NCBI GenBank assembly: GCA_030068145.1 | Contig: JAPJBO010000144.1 | Coordinates: forward strand, 62,001 to 126,000 | From: Diplonema papillatum | Taxonomy: Eukaryota > Euglenozoa > Diplonemea > Diplonemida > Diplonemidae | Reading direction: 5' to 3' | DNA length: 64,000 nucleotides | In this document: positions 10,825 through 20,157 of the stretch, in pieces | How positions within the stretch are numbered: position 1 is the stretch's first letter | How the letters are laid out: the number at the start of each line of letters is the position of its first letter | Notes under the pieces: generated by a model | Databases searched by the model: none | What the model saw: only the letters and a program-made list of their open reading frames with translations | Told to the model about the DNA's origin: nothing | Translations under genes and position numbers: made by a program

Positions 10825-12397
10825 CCCCGGCAGTAGGGGGGTCAAACTGTGTCCCATTTGGACCATTTCTCAAAGTCAGCAGTTCACACGTAAAGGGGGG
10901 ACCCCCACCCCAGGGGATGGTAGTTAATCGTCCGGAAATTGCGGTTTACGCCCTCAGAAATCCGAAAAAGCTCTTCAATGAGCTCCAAAACGCAATTTTG
11001 AAAAAACGTGCCCGTTTGGTGCCACCGTTCGTCATGGAGACCCCCTCGTAGTGCCTTACGTAGCAGGCCCCCCCTCAAAATGCAAAAGAGAGGCACTTTG
11101 AAACGCCCATAGGAGGGAACAGGAAGAAGAACGTGACCCGGTTTGCGCGGTTACTGTTGGGTGCCCCGTGCCAGTTCTCCAACATTGGCATGAAGGGAGC
11201 AGCTTTTAAATGCTGTTGCGAACGACGTCTTGGTCATTCCCGACTCCAACGCCCTTCCCAGCTCCAGGCCCCAGTTTCCTCGACGCGAAAACGCACCGGT
11301 GTTGTGTGTGGCTACCATCTGCCATGATCTCTTCGTCCATTGAGCCTCCTGAAGGGGTTTGTCGAAAAGAAAGGAAAAAAGAGCCGTGAACTACCCTCTC
11401 AGTAAGAAAACCTTCCTGAGGCCCCCGCCAACGCCTTGCGCAGATTGGCAGAATCAGGACTTGTCTGCCGCGATGGCTTCCAAGATCGCTGCATGGATTC
11501 GCGCGGCGGAAAGCCTAGACACACAGGCAGGCGCGTTGCTGGGTACGTGCGCAAAGCTCACCCCCAGACGTTTGATCGCTTCTACGACCCAGCTAGTGTG
11601 GTCACTACGGATGGAATAAACGGAGCATCTTACAACCACTTCGGCAACCAACGACTTCGCAGAAGGATGCACGGGACACTATCATCTCTGAGCAGCCGTC
11701 TGCGGCTTAGCAAATCCTATCGGATTGCATCGCTTACTCAGCCTGCACACAACTCTGATAGCGCTCGGAAGCTATTCGACGACACCTTCCCGACTGACGA
11801 AGACCTTGATGAGGCAGGAGTTTCCAAGACTCCCTTCTGACCGATCAGTGCCCCAAGAGCGCTATATGGCACAAACCATGTCTCTGGTTGAGCCAAGCCA
11901 CAGAAGCTGCTTCGTCCGGCCTCCGTCGCGCCAGCAGACGAGCTCCAGCTCCCACATCAGGGCGTCCGAGTTGAAGATCGCCGGGGAATTATGGTTGCAG
12001 CCGTCCAAGCGCACGGCTTTCCATTTCGCCCCCGGCAAAGAGAGCATGCCTGGAGTAACGGTGCACACACGACTGTTTGCTATCTTGTGTGACCCTGGTG
12101 ACCAAAAATACGCGTGGTGTGCTCCCGTGCCCCTCCAAGAATGCGTATGTCTTCCCACGTGACAAACGGTCGTTTTTGACAAACGGTGGCACCAAACGGG
12201 CACGTTTTTTTTACTTGTGCTCGAGCACAGCTTTTAAGCCCTGCGGAGACCATCCAGGGTTTTATTTCATGTTTTTGCCGGGGTTTGCCCTGGGGTATGT
12301 AGACATGGGCTCGTGTACGCGCGTTTTTCGCCTTAGAAAAAAAATACCCCAATGGGACACTTTTTTGCCTTAGCTTGACCCCCCCCTACCCCCGGCA
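10825..12397. mobile_element. Candidate 1.6-kb inverted-repeat transposon
   Basis: The left end (CCCCGGCAGTAGGGGGGTCAA, then TGTGTCCCATTTGG by about 10861) is imperfectly inverted at the right end (12347-12397). A second inverted block pairs 11007-11034 (CGTGCCCGTTTGGTGCCACCG) with 12178-12206. The two nested inverted blocks at matching distances suggest one element with long degenerate inverted repeats. Open frames inside (for example 11436-11840) show no recognisable transposase. It abuts MITE copy 1. Confidence 0.55.
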
Positions 12398-12435
12398 GCC
12401 TTCCAAGTCACACACTGGCGGAGGCAGCAACTTGG

Positions 12436-12990
12436 TCAAGCCCCCCAAGTTTCTCTCTCGATATCGCCTTCGCGCCCGCTTAGACGAAAGTTGTTCATCC
12501 AGCAGTGCACCACCACATTCACTGCGGCATACTGGCGTTCAACAAACCCGGGATGACCATCCACAGTTGCAGTGAGTGTGTGCATCAGGTCCGGCGCACA
12601 GCTGTGACCCATTGGCAACCTTGTGAGCTGATACCATCCACCTTGGCTGTCCGCAAACCGGAAAGCTTCCCGTACCGACAGCGGTATCTCAACTTGATAA
12701 AATCCGCACCTTAGATCTCGTGAGAAGGCACATCCGAGGGAATGCTTGCTTCACTCGTTGGCGATCTTGACTGACAATGAATTGCACGCGAAAGGAAGAA
12801 CCAGGAGGTCCGAAGCGCCGGGGATGGTTTCAGGGAGCCGGAGGGTGGTTTCGTTGCCTTTTCCTGTCGCGAGCTCGCGAATGCCCTTTGTGGTGTCGCC
12901 AGCTGGAGAAGGTTTCCGCAGCGAAGCTGCGCACCGATCCCGTGCGCCGTTCTTCCAGGGCAAATACTTGACGTCGAGCTTCGGACCACT
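12436..12990 (-). pseudogene. Relic of a DIRS/VIPER-type reverse transcriptase
   Basis: On the minus strand the stretch near 12718-12590 encodes DLRCGFYQVEIP and LPMGHSCAPDLMHTLTA, nearly identical to the intact element at 31.2-34.0 kb (DLRCGFYQVEVP, LPMGHSCAPELMHTLTA). The polymerase motif is CWMNNF, aligning to VWVDNI of the intact copy. Upstream on this strand the frame breaks (a stop just before the CAFSRDLRCGF region, then other frames), so it is dead. Its limits beyond the conserved core are approximate. Confidence 0.8.
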
Positions 12991-13411
12991 GTCCCCTGTC
13001 GACGCTGCCCTCTGCGCTTGGTTTATGCGCGGATTGTCAGCATGTCCCCAGCTCTACCGAAGGCACCGATGGTACTTTCCTCCTGCACTGGCAACGGGAT
13101 CGTCGTGCTCTCCCCTGCGGACCAGCAATATTGCCGCCTCGCGGTCGCAGTACCATGCAACCCGGTCGGAGGCAACCCCACAGATTCTCAGCGCCGCACG
13201 AGCAAGGGCATCGTCGCCAATTCAGCCTCAGTACTACTCGACGTCACGGTACCACACTGAGGCACTCACGAGTCCCATGCGCTCCCGGACACATCACTGT
13301 CACAACAGGAAACACACACAACGCAACAGAAAACCATCTAAAGCGACATTAACGGAAAGCCAACAGCCACCCAACGCTGTATACTTGCTAGCCCACTGAG
13401 CCGAGTCGTAC

Positions 13412-13624
13412 CATGCAGGGTCCGAACCTTGTGTCTTTTTAAAACGCTCCCGCGGGGCCGATGGACCCCAAAAAAAAATTTTGGCAAAAAAAAAAAATTG
13501 CTCAACTTCTGCAAAAATTACCGCAGTTTTTGTTCCAAAATTTTAAAATTCAAAAAACCCATTTTTTTTCTGGAAATAAAATTTTGGCCATTTCCAAAAA
13601 GACACAAGGTTCTGACCCTGCATG
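13412..13624. mobile_element. MITE family 1, copy 2 (inverted orientation)
   Basis: 213 bp with the same CATGCAGGGTC termini and TGTGTCTTTTT inner part, in the opposite orientation to copies 1 and 3 (the GC-rich block lies near the left end). Perfect 4-base duplication GTAC at 13408-13411 and 13625-13628. Confidence 0.9.
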
Positions 13625-13628
13625 GTAC

Positions 13629-15011
13629 ACCCTTTTCCCTTTTCCATTTAACGATCGAAGAAGACTGGATGCTAGCATCAAACATGCACGAGAGGCAGTC
13701 CTGCCTAAACATTAATCTAAGATTTTTTCCCCCTTGCGCCCAGACTCTGACCTAATCTTACCAATCACTCCACTCCACCTCGCACGTCAATCGAGACTCA
13801 AAACCCCCGACTCCTCAGCACAAGAAACAGTCTAAAACCACCCCACAGCGCATGGCCGAAAACTTCGCAAAGGCTCACGAGGTCATCGAATTCAAGCCAG
13901 AGCACCTCGCCGAGATTTCGAAGCTCGCTGACGGCAACAAAAGGCACTGCCCGAACCCGTACGACCTTGCGTAAGAAGGGGTTTTGGCCCGAAAAGCCTC
14001 AAAAAAAACGCAAACGCGCAAACCCGCAAAGTAAGGCAAGCAACGCGGGCACGAGGTTGTGCGTGACAAACAAGGAATTAGCAGTTTTCTTTTTGCGGCA
14101 GGCGACTTCCTCACCTCCTCCTCCTCAGGGGTGAGATGCGGGAAACAAGCCCCGGCAAACCCCCCCCTTTTTTTTTGAGTGTGCTAGTACTGCAGAGAAT
14201 AGTTCATTGCGCCCTTGCTGGAGTCGGAGAAGCGAACGTAACCTAAAACAGGGCCGACCCCCCTCCACCTTTTGCGAGAGAAAGCGAAGAATAGAACCAC
14301 CTGCTTCGTAGGGAAATCCTCGAGGAGGCCGCCCGGTGCGAACTACAATTGCGCTGTCTCCCCACACGAAAACACAGGGAAAGTCTGGCGTTGTTGCGGT
14401 GTGGCATCCGACAAGAAGAAACGACCTCTTTTCGTAGTTAGAGTTGTTCCTCCCCTTCCCTAGCCTCCGTCGAACCAAGCACCGGGCGGCGCCTCCGAGT
14501 ATTTTCGCCTTTTCTTGGGAGGAGTGGTTTTTTTTTAGTTTTTGACAGAGTGTGCCGATGCCTCTCGTCTCACCTTTCAGACGTGGCTGTGTTGTGCAAC
14601 GCGTGTCACAACAGCCGTTGGGTGGTATCGGCACTCAGCGAGCTTTCGCTACTTCACCACCGGTGGTTCCTCTCTGCCCTGGGAAGTTCCCTATTTTGCG
14701 GTTTCTTTGACTGGTGTGTACCAGGGAAAGCCTGCTGCATGGGAGCCAAGCTTCACGTGTTCGGCGGTACTGCAGAGCCACGGGCCTACGGGTCAAGTGG
14801 CTACCGATTCCCAAACTAAAGCATCAAGGCTTGGCGCACCTTGGGGCTTGGGGCTTGCGCTGAACACAAGCTCGTCGAGACGGTCAGCCGCAGGGCAGAG
14901 CGGACAGGGTTGTGACCCTGAGCTGCCTCCGACTCAAGCTTTGCAAGCTGTGATTGACCGTCACGTTCCTGGACCCGGAGCGGCCTTCTTCTTCTTCTCT
15001 GGCTGGTGTGT
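13629..15011. other. Non-coding stretch between MITE copies
   Basis: No gene is recognised. Open frames on both strands have no protein-like character. C/T-rich and homopolymer runs are frequent (for example around 14160 and 14530). Confidence 0.5.
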
Positions 15012-15015
15012 TTAT

Positions 15016-15226
15016 CATGCAGGGTCAAAACCTTGTGTCTTTTTGGAAATGGCCAAAAAAAAATTTTCGGAAAAAAAATGGGTTTTTTGAATTTTAAAAG
15101 TTTGGAACAAACTCTGCACTAATTTTTGAGGAAGTTGAGCAAATTTTTTTTTTCCAAAAAATTTTTTAGTGCTCCATCGGCCCTGCGGGAGCGTTTTAAA
15201 AAGACACAAGGTTTTGACCCTGCATG
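15016..15226. mobile_element. MITE family 1, copy 3
   Basis: 211 bp, same orientation as copy 1, with matching 29-base inverted termini. Perfect 4-base target duplication TTAT at 15012-15015 and 15227-15230. Confidence 0.9.
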
Positions 15227-15230
15227 TTAT

Positions 15231-16009
15231 GTCCCCCGCCCCGGTACTGGGAGGACTGCTTGTCGGAGAATCGGCGGAACGCCGGCATATGCTCATGCTC
15301 GGCGCAAGCATTCAGAAAAGGCTGGGATGAACCCCTCGCACCAATGGTGGAAACGGTGCCTTGCAAGCAATCTCTTCATCGGGACGAAAGCGCTACCACA
15401 CGGGTCGACCACCGATGTTACTGTGAACAAACCAGCGTGCCCGAAGCTGGCGTTCCCGGGAAATAGGTTCCCAGTTGGCCCGACTCTGCAGCCCCGCCGA
15501 ACAAGTTTGCATTCCTTGTAGCAAGCTCTCCCCTCTACACTTGGGCTCGCACTTGGCCTGCTGGATTGAATTGCCCATCCCCCTTCTTCCTGGCAGGCGA
15601 GTGGTCGAAGGCTCATAAACGGATGCCGGCTTCCCATGCATGCATTCCCTCAGCAACACCGTGAAGAGTTGAACGACGCAAAGCCCCCAAGCTCCTTCAC
15701 CAAAACGTATTCTCTTTGCGTTCCAACGAAAGAAAAGCCCCTCAAGTTCTGAATGCTTCCCGTTTTCACACTTCTTCTTCTACACGACCTGATTCACATC
15801 TTGCCCGGTTTGTGCGTCAAGCTGATTCCGGCATAGCCAAAGCTTAAACGGTTGAATATCGGCTGAATTTGTGCGAGTCTGCCGGTGAAACAGAAAGCTC
15901 GAAGTTTAACCAGCCGGCAAGCCGGCTGATCGCGCGCACACTGAATGTTGCCGCATAAAAAGTACATGTGCGCCGGTAAAGACCGGCGCCCAGCGAGACT
16001 AGAGGCAGC
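15231..16009. other. Non-coding stretch
   Basis: No gene or clear repeat is recognised apart from an imperfect GCCGGC-rich palindromic cluster around 15880-15995. Confidence 0.45.
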
Positions 16010-16180
16010 AGTTAAAGTTCGGGAACAGTAAAGTTCGGGCGAAGCTAAGTTCGGGCGAAGCAAAGTTAAGTTCTGGTGAAAGCAAAGTTCGGGCGAAGCT
16101 AAGTTCTGGTGAGGCTAATTTCTGGTGAAAGCAAAGTTCTGGTGAACTTCGGGCGAAGCAAAGTTCGGGCCTGAAGTCCC
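16010..16180. repeat. Degenerate short tandem repeat (AAGTTCGGGCGAAGC-type)
   Basis: About ten imperfect copies of a 15-20-base unit alternating AAGTTCGGGCGAAGC and AAGTTCTGGTGAAGC. It ends about 60 bases before the tRNA-like unit. Confidence 0.75.
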
Positions 16181-16239
16181 GGTGCCAAATCACGGGTCAA
16201 GAAAACCCCGGAGCGAGGGAATTGACTATAACGAAAAAA

Positions 16240-16313
16240 AGGTCCTCCGCGGAGTTCGAACCGGGGACCCCATGCCCAGAAGTCTTGTGCCGTTCACTCT
16301 GCCATCGCGGCGT
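16240..16313 (-). ncRNA. tRNA-like Pol III unit (tRNA pseudogene or SINE head)
   Basis: The minus strand contains an A-box-like TGGCAGAGTGAACGGC and, about 40 bases on, a B-box GGTTCGAACTCC. Immediately after GGAGGACC comes a run of seven T, a Pol III terminator. The cloverleaf is imperfect: the T-stem closes with only three pairs and the acceptor stem is weak, so a functional tRNA is doubtful and I do not assign an anticodon. Confidence 0.45.
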
Positions 16314-16535
16314 TACTTTCGAGCGAAGAAAAAGCCTATGGAGACAGGGACTCCAATAAACACCAGAAAAACACTACAAAAAAGTGCCCAAGGGCCTCGC
16401 CCCCGACCCCCCAAAAAGTGGAGTCGGCTCGATAGAGCTATTATTGCATACCTCTTAGCCTCGGAAAAGTGTTGTTTTCATTCACTCTGGGAAAAGGGAT
16501 CTGCTCCCTTCGAGTTGATCAGAAGGTATTCAATG

Positions 16536-16915
16536 CCCGAAGGGGGATCCGCGGGTTCTGGCGAAGAGCTGTGGGAGGGGGGGAAAGGCAGGTGGACGAG
16601 GGCCACGTCGTGGTGCGAGGCGAGATAGAAGACGCGTCGCAAAGCCGGCTGCTCCGCCCGCTGCTGTGTGGATCGTTGGCCCGCTGCAAGGCCCGCCGAG
16701 GATGGACGCCGGCAAAAAGATGAAAGCAGAGGTGAAGTTCTCGAGCGCCGGAACTCAAAAAGCGTCGGATGGCAGCGGACTGTGCTAAATCACTTAAAAG
16801 CACCGACTGTGCACGTCTATAGCCACGTCACTTTTACCAGCAACTTTACTCAGCCATTGCATGTTATTGCCGCACAAAAAGAAAGTGTTCCTTCATTCAC
16901 TCTGAAAAAAAGGGA
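16536..16915 (+). pseudogene. Partial copy 1 of the DUF4166-like gene 5' end
   Basis: The stretch from about 16545 matches the 5' part of the gene at 19.5 kb: the leader with GGGGGATCCGCGGGTT and GAAGAGCTGTGGGAGGGGG, then GGTGGACGAGGGCCACGTCG through GCCGGCAAAAAGATGAAAGCAGA. The first ~90 coding bases, including the start codon, are deleted. After the match it carries the same non-coding tail as copy 2 (to about 16915, ending with AAAAAGGGATCTCC). Confidence 0.8.
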
Positions 16916-17010
16916 TCTCCTCTCTGTGTGAGTTATTTGATGCCCTCTTTCTCTTCAGCGTCTGAGGTTGGCGACGCCGTGTAGTCTCAAGGTCTGAAAG
17001 GAAGCGAAAA

Positions 17011-18024
17011 ATGCCAGCTATGCCGACGATTCGGCTGCAGGGGGCAGCGAAAGACGGCGTAGAGCTGCCCGTCGTCGCCTCGGGTTGCGCCTTTGGGAAC
17101 TGGACGGATCAGGCCCAAGGGATCGGGTTCTCGCCGGAAGACGCCAACCGCGCCATAACCCTCGCGCTGGACTGCGGGGTGCGGACGTTTGACGGCGCGC
17201 ACTTCTACCGGACGGAGCCTATTGTCGGGCGCATCCTCGGCGAGCGATTCGCGAAGGGAGAGTTGCAGAGGGGGGACGTCTGGATCCAGACGAAGGTGGG
17301 CCACCCGATCGTGGAAGGCCACACTCGGTTCAACCCGTACCGGGCCTTCGATTGGGTGGGGCTGAAGGGCGCGAACGAACGCTCGGTTAGAGACGCGGTT
17401 CTGCAGCCGTTCTGGAAGAGTCTCGACGAGCTCGGCGTGGGCTGGGTGGACGTGGTCTTCATCCACTGGCCCAGCCCGCACCCGAAGCCGGAAGGCCCGC
17501 CGCTGACCTCTGCCGAGGCTCGGCGGATGCGGAAGATCATGTACCGGGCCCTACTCGATATGATGGCCGGCGGCGCGACACGCGCCATAGGAGTGAGCAA
17601 CTTCTCTTCGGAGCACCTGAAGCAGCTGGGCGAAGATTTGCCCGGGGTTCCCATGCCGGCGATCAACCAACTAGAGATCTCGCCATACAACTTCAACAGA
17701 AATGAGCTCGCCGCAATGCGGGACATGAAAGTAGTGCCGCAGGCGTGGTCTCCCTTTGCCAGCGGAGAGTTCGGTCTGCTGAAAGACCCCGTCCTCGTCG
17801 GGTTGGCCGCGAAGTACGCCGTCACCGTGGGGCAAATCATCTGCCACTGGCTCTGGACGCACGGCGTCGCGTCGGTTCCGAAGAGCTGCGAAGAAAAGCT
17901 GCTGAGGGCCAGCCTCGACATCAACAGCTTCTCCCTGACGACGGACGAGCTCACGTCGATCGACAAGTTGTCTGAAGGCAAAGAGCCGCGCCGTACAAAC
18001 CTGGACCCTTGCTCGTTCACCTGA
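17011..18024 (+). CDS. Aldo/keto reductase, complete
   Basis: A 337-residue single-exon member of the NADPH-dependent aldo/keto reductase superfamily, of normal length. Catalytic tetrad D61 and Y66 (FDGAHFYRTE), K95 (IQTKVG) and H152 (FIHWPSP), with the usual 29-residue Y-K spacing. AIGVSNFS and NQLEISPY mark the later barrel strands, and VPKSCEEKLLRASL plus the C-terminal LTTDELTSIDKL close the fold with the cofactor-binding region. The start at 17011 (AAAAATGCC) gives a normal N-terminus. It is only distantly related to the gene at 7.7 kb, so the two are not a recent tandem pair. Substrate unknown; cytosolic by default since no signal is seen. Confidence 0.95.
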   Translation: MPAMPTIRLQGAAKDGVELPVVASGCAFGNWTDQAQGIGFSPEDANRAITLALDCGVRTFDGAHFYRTEPIVGRILGERFAKGELQRGDVWIQTKVGHPIVEGHTRFNPYRAFDWVGLKGANERSVRDAVLQPFWKSLDELGVGWVDVVFIHWPSPHPKPEGPPLTSAEARRMRKIMYRALLDMMAGGATRAIGVSNFSSEHLKQLGEDLPGVPMPAINQLEISPYNFNRNELAAMRDMKVVPQAWSPFASGEFGLLKDPVLVGLAAKYAVTVGQIICHWLWTHGVASVPKSCEEKLLRASLDINSFSLTTDELTSIDKLSEGKEPRRTNLDPCSFT

Positions 18025-18106
18025 TCGATGTGGTAACAGCACCCCGGTGAGCCGGCCCACCCCCGGCTGAGAGACTGCTGATAGGCTGTGGTTTGGAATT
18101 ATTATA

Positions 18107-18211
18107 ATCAGTATAATTCGTTGTCATTTACCTCCCCCCTGAATTTTACCCCCCTTGGCTGAAATTTAGGCCTCATGGGGGGGGGGTGTAATGACAACGA
18201 ATTATACTGAT
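18107..18211. mobile_element. 105-bp palindromic MITE
   Basis: Perfect 22-base inverted repeats (ATCAGTATAATTCGTTGTCATT) enclose about 60 bases of C-rich and G-rich sequence that can itself pair. It lies about 85 bases after the stop of the aldo/keto reductase. No other copy of these inverted termini was seen in the window. Confidence 0.85.
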
Positions 18212-18360
18212 GCAAATAATTTGTGGCGATAATCTGCATCGCCGGCATCGCGGCCATCTCTTCGCACGTGATGTGTCATGCTTTCGCCTCTTCAGCTCTC
18301 TTGATCGTCGCGCTCAGGCGCGCGTTTGGTGCTTCGTGCTCGTTCAGGTTCATCGGTTGC

Positions 18361-18953
18361 GCGTCGATAGTTGCTACCTTACGGCGCTTGTGCGATGACC
18401 GTGTTGTCTGCGGAGCTGCTGAGACACTGTGGTAGAGACTATAATCGCCTGTGATAGCTTACGATAGTTTGATGTTAGAATGCAGAATTTCTGTAGCGAT
18501 GGCCTGCATTGGCCTGTGATTGCCTACGATAGCCGGTGCTAGCCTGCAGCAGCACGCAGTCCGATGCACTTTCAGGAAATAGGGTTGACCGGCTCACCCG
18601 GGATCGCTGGCGAGATCAAACCTTCAAGCAAGAATCGTTGGCCACGATGGGGCAGTGTACCTGTGTGCTCTGCACCACCATGCTGCACTGAAAAGAGCTA
18701 GCGGCGATAGTTGCTACCTTACGGCGCTTGTGCGATGGCCGTGTTGTCTGCGGAGCTGCTGAGACACTGTGGTAGAGACTATAATCGCCTGTGATAGCTT
18801 ACGATAGTTTGATGTTAGAATGCAGAATTCTGTAGCGATGGCCTGCATTAGCCTGTGATTGCCTCCGATAGCCGGTGCTAGCCTACACTTTCAGGAAATA
18901 AGGTTGACTGGCTCACCTGGGATTGCTGGCGAGATCAAACCTTCAAGCAAGAA
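18361..18953. repeat. Direct repeat, about 255-275 bp, two copies
   Basis: Copy A at 18361-18634 and copy B at 18701-18953 share GATAGTTGCTACCTTACGGC through AGATCAAACCTTCAAGCAAG at high identity. Copy B lacks about 20 bases. Copy B runs directly into partial copy 2 of the DUF4166-like gene. No coding sense. Confidence 0.9.
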
Positions 18954-19437
18954 GTGTCCCATGCCCGAAGGGGGATCCGCGGGTTCGTGCGAAGAGCTGT
19001 GGGAAGGGGTAAAATGCAATCGAATGTCGGGAAGCCGCGGGCTGGTTGAGCGGGTGATGGGGCCGGAGGCGTTCTCGCGCCTGAGCCCGGCGGTGCGGAA
19101 GCACTACAGCGTGGTGGACGAGGGCCACGTCGTGCTGCGAGGCGAGATAGAAGGCGCGTCGCAAAGCCGGCTGCTCCGCCCGCTGCTGTGGATCGTCGGC
19201 CCGTTGTAAGGCCCGCCGAGGATGGACGCCGGCAAAAAGATGAAAGCAGAGGTGAAGCTCTCGAGCGCCGGAACTCAAAAAGCGTCGGATGTGTGCTAAA
19301 TCACTCAAAAACACCGGCGACTGTGCACGAATATAGCCACGTCACTTTTTACCAGCAACTTTACTCAGCCATTGCATGTTGTTGCCGCACAAAAAGAAAG
19401 TGTTCCTTCATTCACTCTGAAAAAAGGGATCTCCTAG
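18954..19437 (+). pseudogene. Partial copy 2 of the DUF4166-like gene 5' end
   Basis: About 310 bases match the first part of the gene at 19494, including the start codon and residues for SGSRGLVERVMGPEAF (from 19023), but a TAA interrupts at about 19207. After GAACTC the coding match ends, and a non-coding tail shared with copy 1 follows (TGCTAAATCACT.. to GGGATCTCC at 19434), leading straight into the leader of the true gene. Confidence 0.85.
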
Positions 19438-19493
19438 GGGGGATCCGCGGGTTTTCGGGCGAAGAGTTGTGGGAGGGGGGAAACGGCAATAGA

Positions 19494-20111
19494 ATGTCGG
19501 GAAGCCGCGGGCTGGTTGAGCGGGTGATGGGGCCGGAGGCGTTCTCGCGCCTGAGCCCGGCGGTGCGGAAGCACTACAGCGTGGTGGACGAGGGCCACGT
19601 CGTGCTGCGAGGCGAGATAGAAGGCGCGTCGCAAAGCCGGCTGCTCCGCCCGCTGCTGTGGATCGTCGGCCCGCTGCAAGGCCTGCCGAGGATGGACGCC
19701 GGCAAAAAGATGAAGGCAGAAGTAAAGCTCTCGAGCGCCGGAACTGACTCCCTAAGCGAGCTTGCCATGTGCCACTTCCCCTCCGACAAATCCCCCGTTC
19801 TTATTGAAAGCAGGCTGTCCTGCGTAGACGGGGAACTCGTCGAATTCATCATGCCGTACCTCGGAGTCCGTTTGGTCCCATCCGCATCGCCCGATGGGTC
19901 CTTGGTCATCAAAGCTCGGGGATACGTCGTGTTCACACCATTCGCCCACGTGTACCTCCCGCTTTGGGCCCTTCCCTTTGGCATCACGCGCGTCGTGAAG
20001 CAGCAGGCACCGAACGTCGTCAACGTGTCTTACTCCACGAAGCACCCGTTGCTGGGCGACCTGCTAGGGTACTCGGGCCGGTTCAAAGTGCACCAGGCGC
20101 GCCTGGCGTGA
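19494..20111 (+). CDS. DUF4166-like protein
   Basis: A 205-residue protein. The N-terminus RVMGPEAFSRLSPAVRKHY, the central beta-rich region and the C-terminal HPLLGDLLGYSGRFKV resemble the bacterial/eukaryotic DUF4166 family (pattern: a G-P-x-x-x-x-L-P-x-x-V/L start and a PLLG-x-L-x-Y-x-G-x-F/L end). The function of that family is not known. I chose the ATG at 19494 because the same ATG context is preserved in partial copy 2, and upstream codons belong to repeat sequence. It has no signal peptide and possibly one hydrophobic patch near residue 65 (LLRPLLWIVG). It is immediately followed by the 36-bp minisatellite, which starts about 50 bases after the stop. Confidence 0.6.
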   Translation: MSGSRGLVERVMGPEAFSRLSPAVRKHYSVVDEGHVVLRGEIEGASQSRLLRPLLWIVGPLQGLPRMDAGKKMKAEVKLSSAGTDSLSELAMCHFPSDKSPVLIESRLSCVDGELVEFIMPYLGVRLVPSASPDGSLVIKARGYVVFTPFAHVYLPLWALPFGITRVVKQQAPNVVNVSYSTKHPLLGDLLGYSGRFKVHQARLA

Positions 20112-20157
20112 ACAGAAGAGCGCTGCCGCACTCCCTCTTCTTCTTCTGGTTCCACGT

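Noticed and set aside
11436..11840. Possible protein with an NHFGN-type motif (DGINGASYNHFGNQRLRR)
   Set aside because: There is some likeness to a stramenopile-type NH-x-GN domain, but no ATG start, partner exons or further matching blocks; it is inside a candidate transposon. Too weak to call.
12746..13399. 217-codon plus-strand open frame
   Set aside because: It overlaps the minus-strand reverse-transcriptase relic and has no protein-like features of its own.
7666..18024. The two aldo/keto reductases as a tandem duplicate pair
   Set aside because: Their sequences are too different outside the catalytic motifs, lengths of the N-terminal regions differ, and no duplicated flank is seen.
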